From Aplidium turbinatum (Eukaryota > Chordata > Ascidiacea > Aplousobranchia > Polyclinidae): DNA of 64,000 bases. The notes below the pieces were generated by a model, which made no database searches, was not told the DNA's origin, and was given only the letters and a program-made list of their open reading frames with translations. Shown here in pieces: positions 34,186 to 43,600 of the stretch. Every line of letters begins with the position of its first letter. Position 1 is the stretch's first letter. The position numbers and the translations under genes were made by a program. The stretch covers positions 7,192,001-7,256,000 of the forward strand of contig OU964923.1 of NCBI GenBank assembly GCA_918807975.1. The letters run 5' to 3'.

Positions 34186-34610
34186 CATTGGCTATTTGAC
34201 CGGCGCCGGTCTTTGAATCTGAAACACTATTTGACTGGTCATGACGTCACTATATAGGCACTTCTTTCTTTTTCTCTTTCAAAGCAAAAGACGACAAGAG
34301 TGCCTATATAAGTTCTAAATTCGACTATTATGTTCAACTGATTGGGTAGCGCGTGGGATACGTCTCCGGTTGGTGTTCCAGAGGGAATGAGTTTGATCCT
34401 ACGCGGAAGCGTTTTTTTTAAAAGTTTTAACTAAATTTTGATCCGAAGTGACTCAATCGTTAGGCTGCTACATTTTTGTGGTCAATTTTTAATTTCAGAA
34501 GCCTACAGCCCAATTTTTTACGTCTTTTCAACTATGAGTAATAAAGTCAGAGTTTTTTAATTTTCTTGAATTTGAGAATTTCTCTGGGTAATTTTCTGTT
34601 CGTCATAAGA
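34186..34610 (+). repeat. Foldback units, copy 2 (end unit plus palindrome arm)
   Basis: The end unit GGCATTGGCTATTTGACC... (34186-34430) includes the tRNA-like stretch TAGCGCGTGGGATACG ... GAGTTTGATCCTACGCGG and a T8 run. It is followed by an arm that pairs with 28780-28985 and with 37112-37201. The hAT at 34611 inserted into this arm, whose sequence resumes at 37049. Confidence 0.7.
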
Positions 34611-37048
34611 CAGGGGTTCCCAACCTTTTAATGTTCTCGTACCACTTATCCACCACGGATTGTCGACACGTTCCATTATTTTCAAAACAACTAATTTGAT
34701 CCAATATCAAATTATTTGCAAGATGATGAATCTGGATGTAAAGTCAGCAAAAGTAGCAAAATTACCAACAAAACATCACAAAGTCCATTACACCAACAGC
34801 ACAGAACGCATCAGAATAACAAAGAAAAAGACACAACTAAACACAAACACAATACAACTAAATTTTATCGAGATTTTTGTTTATCTTTCACCAGTTGATC
34901 GATGCGTGGCATAACTTTGCTAATAGCACATCTGAAGTCATGTCCAGGAGCACTTAGTCGGTTTCGATTTTTTGATTTGATGTTTATAAGAATAGAAAAT
35001 CCCTGCTCGCATTCCCAAGTAGAAGGAAAAACCAGTAGTTGTGGAACAGCGTGGGAAGCTAGCGTTGGGTATGAAGAAGCCATACTAAGCCAGAAATTTA
35101 TTGCAGAACATTCTTTGCATTGTTTTTTTGCTGTCTGATCCTCCTGCATGTCTATCAGTTCCTCTTGTTCCCCTGTACCGACAGGTAGGTCAGCTGGTCC
35201 ACTGAGAAAGGATCTGTGATGTACGGGCAGCTTGTGGTATCTGGAAAGTAATGCTGCAATTCAGCAGTTAGCAGCGAGAGGTGCTGGGTAATTTCTCTGG
35301 AAAAGTCATCACTGATTTCCATTTCAAGGGCTGACAGAAATTTAAACATACCATAGCGCTTGTTTTCCACATTTTCCTCCATAATTCCACCTTTCGGATA
35401 AAAGCTCCCAGTTTTGAAACAAAGTTTACGACAGTGCAGTTTTGCACTTGAAATGACAGATTTAAATGATTGAAAGCTTCAAATATATCTGACAAATAAG
35501 CCAATCTTGCAATGAATTCCTCGTCCTCCAGATCGTTTTGAAATTCATGGTCTTTCTGTTGGAAAAATAACAGTAGTTTATTCCTCATTTCAAAAAGACG
35601 TTTAGTTGTATTTCCTCGAGAGAGCCAGCGCACTTCTGTGTGATAGAGGAGACAAGTGTGGTCTGAGTCGAGATCTTCACAAAAAACCTTAAACAATCGA
35701 GTATTTAAAGCTGAAGTTTTAACAAAATTTACGATTTTGACTACCCTGTTCAAGCACATTAACAAATTTGCAGGAAGAACCTTTGTGCAAAGAGCAAACC
35801 TGTGTATGAAACAGTGAACACTTATGACACGAGGGGACACAGCTTTGACATGGGCTTGAAATCCAGACTTTCTACCGAGCATAGAGGGAGCCCCATCTGT
35901 CGTACATCCGACAAGATTTCCCCAATCCAGATCATTTTCCTTGAAAAAATTATCCAAGGAGTTGAAAATATCTTTTCCTTTTGTTGTAGTGGACACCTCA
36001 TGATTCAACAATAATTCCGTTTTTACAGCATCGTTCTGTGTAAAGCGGACGTAGACAAGCAGTTGGCAGCAGTTTGTGACACCTGTGGATTCATCAAGTT
36101 GTAAGGCAAACCCAAACTTCGAATCTCTTACTCCTGCAATCACTTGGTCAGTGATATCAACTGACATTTCCTCGATGCGTCGTTTCACAGTATTGTTAGA
36201 AAGCGATACACTATCCAACTTTGCTACTGAATCTTCTCCAATCAAATTTCTGACTAATATCTTTGCTGCTGGCAAAACAAGTGACTCCGCAATGACATGA
36301 GCTTTTTTGTTTTGGGTCACCTGAAGAGATACTTCATAGGATGCCTTCACAATTCTGGCATTATTTCGGTAAAACTGGCCTGTGTGATCCATGCGCTGTC
36401 GCTTCACGTTCTCCCCAAGTTGCTCAAAATAAATGTTATCTCGATTCATCTGATCTGCATGATTGGACTCAAGATGTTGCTTAAGCAAACTTGGTTTCAA
36501 AGCTGCATTTGAAAGGGTTTTCATGCAGATCATGCACTGAGGTAAGCTATCTTCACGATGTTGAATAGCAATGAAGCCATACTTAATATAATCTGCGCTG
36601 TTCTTTCGCTTTGACATTTTCAAATATTTAGACAAAAATGTAATGCTGTTCAGGATTCAGCCACTACACGTCGGAAAACCAACATCAGAATAAACGCAAT
36701 TCTGCAATTGCACAGACCACATTGCACACGTAATAGTTTCGTCACAGACACCATTCACATTGCACACATAATAGTTTTGTCACAGACACCAGCATTGTAT
36801 TAATAACAATGACAGCAGGGAGCAAGATCGACAAAAGTAGCTTACTGAGTGCAGAGAATTTAGTACGGAATGAAATAAAAGTGTTGTTCGCATATTTTAG
36901 AAACTCAAAATTAAATAATTGTTGCAATAGGCCTACTTTATTTGACAATACTACTACATATCGCGTGCAACGGAGAGCTGCTCGCGTACCACCTAAAAAG
37001 CTCCTGCGTACCACTAGTGGTACGCGTACCACCGGTTGGGAACCCCTG
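34611..37048 (-). mobile_element. hAT transposon with ZBED/SCAND3-like transposase, exact 8-bp duplication
   Basis: 15-bp inverted ends CAGGGGTTCCCAACC are flanked by the exact duplication TCATAAGA (34603-34610 and 37049-37056). It is 2438 bp long, encodes one hAT transposase on the minus strand and sits in one arm of the foldback palindrome. Length and ends suggest a once-autonomous copy; two frame breaks in the transposase suggest it is now inactive. Confidence 0.97.
34865..36635 (-). pseudogene. hAT transposase (ZBED5/SCAND3-like), frameshifted
   Basis: An N-terminal piece (36635-35268, 455 aa) starts with MSKRKNSADYIKYGF, a typical opening of this family. It has a BED-type finger (CMICMKTLSN...HLESNH), an RNase H-like core with LQLDESTG and GCTTDGAPSMLGRKSGF, and the HCFIHR signature. 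The chain continues in a second frame (about 35395-35155; LSALEMEISDDFS) and ends in a third (35149-34865) with CEQGFSILINIKSKNRNRL, the hAT dimerisation motif that includes the last catalytic Glu. Two frame breaks, near 35390 and 35155, separate the parts. The same family has been domesticated as host genes elsewhere, but here terminal repeats show a plain transposon. Confidence 0.93.
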
Positions 37049-37201
37049 TCATAAGAGGATGTGACCGTGTATGCCAAACGACGCATTACACTTTTGCGTC
37101 GTTCCACAAACACGTTCACATCCTCTTATGACGAACGGAAAATTATCCGGAGAAATTCTCAAATTCAAGAAAATTAAAAAACTCTGACTTTATTACTCAT
37201 A
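37049..37201. repeat. Palindrome centre and mirror arm
   Basis: TCATAAGAGGATGTGACCG continues the arm broken at 34610. From 37112 the inverse follows (CACATCCTCTTATGACGAACGG onward, to ATTACTCATAG). Joining 34530-34610 to 37049-37201 gives a palindrome of about 230 bp with a small loop. Confidence 0.8.
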
Positions 37202-37435
37202 GTTCGTCGTTCGGTCACGCATTACATTTTTGCGTTGTTCGGCAAACACGGTCGGACTGTTAACACGGTTAAAAAAGGTTAAAAAAGTTTAACGGTTAAA
37301 AAAGTCGGACTGAAGGAGGAAGATGCAAGGGACAGGGTGAAATGGAGAAAAGGGATTAAGACAATTGCTGCACGGAAACAATCGGCCACCCCCACTAGTG
37401 GGGAACAAACCGACGATGGATTATGATGATGATGA
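37202..37435. other. Spacer between palindrome arm and inverted end units
   Basis: Contains repeated GGTTAAAAAAG strings near 37266-37300 and a GATGATGATGA run near 37421-37434. No gene. Confidence 0.3.
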
Positions 37436-37795
37436 GAACTTATATAGGCACTCTTCTCGTCTTTTGCTTTGAAAGAGAAAAAGAAAGAAGTGCCTATAAA
37501 GTGACGTCATGACCGGTCAAATAGGGTTTCAGATTCAAAGACCGGCACCGGTCAAATAGCCACTGCCTTTAAAAAATGCTTCCGGGTAGTATCGAACTCA
37601 ATCCCTCGAGAACACCTGCCCGAGAAATATCGTACGCGCCACTGATCCAGTTAAATAAAATTGTTGAATTTAGAACTTATATAGGTTCTTTTTTTTTCTT
37701 CTCTCTTTGAATGAGAAGGTGAAAGAAAATTACGTCATGACCAGTCAAATAGTGTTTCAGATTAAAAAACCGGAGCCGGTCAAATAGCCACTGCC
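37436..37795 (-). repeat. Two inverted copies of the foldback end unit
   Basis: 37436-37573 is a partial copy (ends ...CAAATAGCCACTGCC) and 37574-37795 a full one with the tRNA-like part (inverse of GAGTTCGATACTACCCGG) and T run, ending GTCAAATAGCCACTGCC at 37795. They mirror the unit at 26411. Confidence 0.75.
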
Positions 37796-37935
37796 ATATA
37801 TATACGGTAATGGAAATATGTTAATCTGATGTGCAAGGAACGTGTCAATGTCAAGACATGTTGCAATCAAAAACAAACTTGAGGACACATGAAGTCATTT
37901 GCAATTGAAATTTGCTTTAGACTAGTACCGGTATG

Positions 37936-38159
37936 CTGGGTTTTTTTTCGCTGAGAGTTTTCGATCATTTGTCCAAAATGACTTGAACAAATTCAGCCAT
38001 TTTTTATTTATTTCGGTCATTTTTAGTCATTTTTGGTCATATTTAGTCAATTGACTATATATTTTTTCGGACAATTTGACCAAATTAACTATATTTTTTT
38101 CGGACGTTTTGCTAAAAAGTCGGTCAATGACCGATAAATGACCGAAAAAAAAAACCCAG
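37936..38159. mobile_element. Small hAT-type MITE, CTGGGTTTTTTTTCG ends, just upstream of MMS19
   Basis: 224 bp with CTGGGTTTTTTTTCG / CGAAAAAAAAAACCCAG ends and the exact 8-bp duplication CCGGTATG (37928-37935, 38160-38167). The interior repeats TTTTTGGTCAT-like units and their inverses. It lies 153 bp before the MMS19 start codon, so it may sit in the promoter or 5' intron. Confidence 0.92.
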
Positions 38160-38260
38160 CCGGTATGTAATAATGAACTTTGGTATCACTCAGTAAACTA
38201 AGTTGTATTATATATATAGCCTATTTTGTATCAGGAACTTTGGAAAATACTTTTAGTAAT

Positions 38261-38272
38261 TTTTCCTTTCAG
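38261..38272 (+). promoter_or_regulatory. Strong splice acceptor 39 bp before the MMS19 ATG
   Basis: TTTTTCCTTTCAG at 38260-38272 is a good pyrimidine tract plus AG. It implies either a 5' UTR intron or, if the organism uses spliced leaders (as tunicates do), a trans-splice site. The sequence cannot separate these. Confidence 0.5.
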
Positions 38273-38311
38273 AAGACTAACTGTCTCCTGTAAATAGAGT
38301 ATGCTATTAAA

Positions 38312-40660
38312 ATGGATAATCTTGTAGATACCTTCATTTGTAAATCTGAAGAATGTGATGGTGAAATTAAAAAAGTTGCCTATGATATTCAGTGCAGAAC
38401 TTGTTCTATTTTGGATTTAATAGAAAAGCTCGGGGCTCACTTAACAAGCAATGAGACTGGCGTTAGAATCAAAGCATGTGATTTGATTGGAAATATTTTA
38501 TTGAAACTCAAAGATGATTATTTATCAGATAAAGAGTTGGAATGTTTGGTTAGTTTTCTGTGTGCTCGCTTGCAAGATCATTACACTTTGCAACCTTCAG
38601 TATTGATAGCTCTGAATAAGCTTAGCACATCTCTAAATTTAGCTGAAAAAGATGCAAGAAACCTAGTAATGTCAATTACAAAAGAAGTACATGTGCAATC
38701 ATGTCTACAGTCAGAGCGATTTCAAGTTTATCAAATTTTTAGAAACGTGTTTGACATTCACAAGCAATTGATCATTTCCATGGGAAAAGATTTTCTTTGT
38801 AGCTTTATTCAGGCAATTGATGGGGAACAAGATCCAAGAAATCTTTTGATCATTTTCCATCTTGCTGCTGATCTGGTTCATAACGGGATAGACATCTCCG
38901 GTCAGGAGGAGGAATTATTTGAAGTGACTTCATGCTATTTTCCTATAGATTTTAACCCAGCTTCTGCCGGAAAGAAAACCTCCATTACCAATCAAGATTT
39001 GGTTTCAGGGCTTCGTGGACTTATATCTTCCACCAACAAATTCGCACAGTACTGCATACCCTTAATGTTGGAAAAAATGGAATCAGATATTGAGAGTGCT
39101 AAAATTGATGCAATTTTAACTTTGAAAGAATGTCTTCCAAAATACAGTAAATCAAATTTAGAATCTTTTCTTACTTCATTATGGAGTCATCTGAAACAAG
39201 AAGTTATAAATGCTGCATCACAAGAAGTAGAAAAAAATGCCTTAGAATTGTTAACACAACTTGTTACTAACCTATCACAATGGCCTGTTGATATGGCAGG
39301 AGAAAAGATTACTGATCTTCGCTCTTTTCTCAAAGAAGTCTTAAATGATTGTCTTCCTCGTCTCAAAGAGCCAATTCAGGACAAACTAACTTGGATGTCT
39401 GGTTTAATGTTGCTGGCTTGTGCTAAAGGATCAAACATCGCTTGTCATGAGATAGCAATAGCTACTGCACCATTATTTCTTGAACAAGCCCGGCAAGCCA
39501 AAATGGCATTATCTGCAGAAACACAGCAAGCGACACCATTAAAGACAACTAGTTTTCTCAGTATTATCGAGAGTTTAGTGAAGATTGTGTCCACGTGTAG
39601 CTTTTTCTCGTTCCAAGATCATCCACTCTCTTCCTTTCAAAGCGATATTTTACATTTATTCAAAGAAGTCTTGATGCAAGAATTCAGCACACAAGCAAAA
39701 TGTGCTAGCATTGCTGGATTGGCATCACTCTTAAGTTTGGACATTTTGAACACTGATGAGTTGCAAGAAGTTGCCGATTGTTTGCTCTTTCTATTAATGA
39801 ATAAATCAGACAAAAAATTATATTATGAAACTTTATCTGCCTCAGGCTACTTTTCCTCCAAGCACTTTCACATCACGAAAGCTGTAATGTTGCCCACATT
39901 GTATGCGATGATACCGATTGAGAATTTTGCTGACTTAAAAATTGAGTCAGTGAATACAACACTCACTTCACTTTCAGCGTTGTCATCTCATTTTGAAATC
40001 CTTAAAGAAGTGGTTTCTTTTTTGCTCAAGCTCTTGGAAAAGTGCAAAATTGATGAAATTCACAGTTTATTCTTACAAGAACTGTTAACTTGTTTCCAAA
40101 CTATCACCGAAAATTGTAGTGCCAGTCCAGAAAATGTTGAGTATTTGGCTTTAAATGTTGTCCGTCCAATAATGAAAATGTGCATAGAAACATTTCTTGA
40201 TTTGTCCACCCCGGAGCAATGTTGTACAAGCTGCTCAAATGTTGAAGGCTTTTCTTTGGACTGCATTTCCTTGCCTATCATGAAGTCAGTGGCTGTTGTG
40301 ATGAGAAATATATGTCAGAAACAAAGGCCTGGCAAAACAGCAGATTTTATCATCCAATCATTAACAAAATTGTATCTCAATGGCAATGTGGACATGTTTG
40401 ACATAAAAGATAATGGCATGAGTTTCACACCTTTCAATCCCCATTTTTCCTTACTTCAGTCAAGATCAGTGTGTTTTCTAACATCAACTATTTGTGCATT
40501 TGACAAAGCAGTGACAGTGCCAAATGTGGATCAATTCCTAGACAAGCTCATGAACTTGTGCTTACACACGGCTGACCAACCTACATTTGTTGCTGCAGCC
40601 AAAGCATTTTCTGGATTGATCAATAAATATCATAAAGTGAATGAAGAAATAATTTCAAAG
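38312..40660 (+). CDS. MMS19: MMS19 coding exon 1
   Basis: 783 codons from ATG to the donor AAG|gtatgt. It covers the N-terminal and middle HEAT-repeat region (LGAHLTSNETGVRIKACDL; LCARLQDHYTLQPSVL). The open frame runs 16 codons into the intron, which explains a longer apparent ORF. Confidence 0.95.
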
Positions 40661-43600
40661 GTATGTTACTTGGTCATTGGCTTTTATTGTATTTTTAGAA
40701 GGTATTCTTAGAAGTTAATGGGGTATCTAATATTTTAAACTAGGCTACCTGGCAGAGTCTCATATGCTGATTGAAGCTTTTATTTGGCAGTTTTCTAAAG
40801 CTTCTTTTTGACAGGTTTTTAAACTTGTATCTTGGTGTAAATTTCTAATGCATGATTAGCTTTCAACTTTTCAAAGCTGACTGCTGACATAATATATTGT
40901 GAATTTGTTGTGCAAGTTGTCAAGCACTAGTGTTTTTGTGAAGAATGAGTCCACAGTCCTTTTTGCCCTTAAAAGAAAGGATACCCAGTGACTTTATTGG
41001 CCTTGTACTTTTCATTCTTCTTCTTCGTTCGTTTGAGGCTAAATCAAATCAAATCAAATTTTCATGATAGACCAAGACGTCCTATGCTTCAACAACGAAT
41101 TGCAGTATATAATTAATTGGGGTCTGCTACTATTCGGTGAGTCGGATTCGATGAGTCCGATTCGGTGAGTTCCTAACCTCTAACCCTTAAACAGCAATGA
41201 TAATTAGGCTACGGTACCCAATAATTTAAAAAAAAAAATTAAAAAAATCACCGAATAGCGATCAGACTCACCGAAACGGGCCTTTTCGAATTAATTGAAG
41301 GCATGCCAGCAAATGCTTTTTCGCATTGTAATATGTTTAAGATGCAAGAAAGTGTTATAGAAAGTGGTTATCATGATTGCCATTGTCTCCTATTCTGGAA
41401 GCATAAGAATTTCAAAAGTCAGAGTCAGACCTTACACAACTTTGTGTTCTTCTAAGGTTCGAAAACGCTGCAAAGAAACAATCCTAGAAGCCCAAGAAGG
41501 AAGCAAGAAAAAATTAAGTGCCTTGACGCTACTCATTTGGACAACTAAAGCACTTGTACTCTGCAATCACAAACAAACAAGTGACATAGTCGGCGATCTT
41601 CTTTCTCTGCTATCTGATCCTGATATTGGTGAAATCGCCGCTGCAGGACTTGATATTATTTTAAGAGAATCCGAAGAGGTGAAGTTCATGCATTTTTAAA
41701 TAATTTAAAAGTATATACATGCGTTTCTCAAATTCTTCTCAGTGCAGTTCAACATTCTGTTCATATCACTTTTCGATTGTTCATCACTTGACTTTTTCTC
41801 CAAGGTTTTATGTCCCGCATCACACGCTGTGATTCGGATCATGTATCACCAGCGGTTTTTCCTCCTCGTCTTGCCAAAGTTAGTGTCGGGATTCCACGCA
41901 GCATCTAAATCTCAGGAGGAAGAGATGGTTGATGTTTGCGAAAGTGGCTCCTTAAAATCGACAAACCGAGACAAAGAAAGAGGAAACCATTTGACTGCTC
42001 TGTCGCATCTTCTTCTTCACTTGCCCAAACAGGTAAACAATATTTTATTTTCCAAAAGTGGTTCTTAAACTCTAGGGCGTAAAGATTCCTCAAGGATGGC
42101 GTGAACGTGGTAGGCTGTTGTACTAGGGTCTGCTACTATTCGGCTAGTCCGATTGGGCTAGTCCGATTCGGCTATTACCCTATTCGGCTACAGCCCGATT
42201 CGGCTAGTCCGATTTGGTTAGTCCGGTTGGGCTAGTTCCCTATTTGGCTACAGTCTTTATCAGTTATTTCCCTATTCGACAATTTTTTGAAAATCCAACG
42301 ATAATCCTTCTGTAATCCAACAAAATCCCTCTGTAAATCCAACGAGGCCTTTTGTTTATTTAGAGAATTTTGCATTTTATTCCACAATAGGCTATGTTTC
42401 TTTTGCATTCTTGCATTTTATCCAGTGTTTCTCTTTGCTACTTGTCGGTTTGTTGTCATTAGTGGAATCCAGGGCTCACCACGTGGAGGTTGACAACTTG
42501 AGCCCTAGTTGACCTGGAGCAGACCTCTCAAGAAAGGCATGGGTCACATTGAACAGGATCAGATGTGACGTTGGCTGTACTGGAGCTAATTTGTTTAGGT
42601 GGGGGTTGCATAATTCGCCGATATGTGTCTGCGGAGCGGTAGAACAAACAATGCAACACATACTCCACGAATGTCCCATCTTACGACCCCCAAGTGGAAT
42701 CACTGGTATTCGACAACTGGACCCAACTACCGTATCTTGGCTGCACGAGGAGGCATTGCCAATCTAAGCTACTGCAAGTCAAACGAGAGAAGAAGAAGAA
42801 TCCAGTGTTTACCTTTGAGTGCCTTCCCAGACGGCAAAATCAGTCATTTTTACATTGATTCAACGTCTGCAGACGTTAAATCAATGTAAAAATGGCGGAT
42901 CTTACTGTCGGGGTGAGCCGTGTGATAAATTAAAGCCTTCCGTTGCGTCATAATGAATTGCGTAATTACCACTCCTTGTACGCGCGCCTGTATTTATAAG
43001 AGTGAAACCACTCTACGTTGGAGTAAAGTTCAAAGTAACTATCAAGTTGCCTTGCAAAGCGGAAGATCAAAGTTTGCAAAACCGGTCGTAAAGTTGATTT
43101 TGCCCAAAAATTAGGTCGTTGAAATCAATGCTTAATTACTCGTAACTTTCACGTGATATAGGCCTAATTTTTTTTTGTAGTCAGAGTGTAAAGATGGAGG
43201 TTTGATATTATCGAATTGAATCGCCGGTTAATACTTACCGCCGGTTAATACTCTAAATTGATGGACCGTGCATTATCGTAAAAACTGTCCGTCCGCGCAT
43301 TTGCCACGTTGATTATACAGTATATGATAATGATAATATATGACTTTGTTTTAGAGCATCAAATTTATGCTATCTCCGTAATTAATAACTCGTATGTAAG
43401 TTTTTACATGTATTTTGAACAATAACACACTCGAACAACTAACAAAACACTTCTATTTATCTCATTAACCTCTATTGTTAATCAAGAAAAATGTTGTTTT
43501 GATGTAAAACACATATTTTGAACCAACCCAGACAACAAAAATGACGGATTTTGCCGTCTGGGAAGGCACTCAAAGGTAAACACTGGATAAAATGCAAGAA

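Larger units (their letters stand above)
26411..37795. mobile_element. Composite foldback region bounded by inverted GGCAGTGGCTATTTGAC ends
   Basis: A ~250-bp unit starting GGCAGTGGCTATTTGAC occurs forward at 26411-26660 and 34186-34430, and inverted at 37436-37573 (partial) and 37574-37795. TATATATA lies outside both outer ends (possible 8-bp target duplication, low complexity). A second unit occurs inverted at 28780-28985 and forward at 34450-34610 (continuing at 37049), with its mirror at 37112-37201. The space between is filled by two hATs, a LINE and a hAT-like MITE. Whether this is one element or several overlapping copies is inference. Confidence 0.5.

Noticed and set aside
42138-42262. 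CRISPR-like array
   Set aside because: Units are contiguous 14-mers with no spacers, mirrored at the other end of a transposon in a eukaryotic intron.
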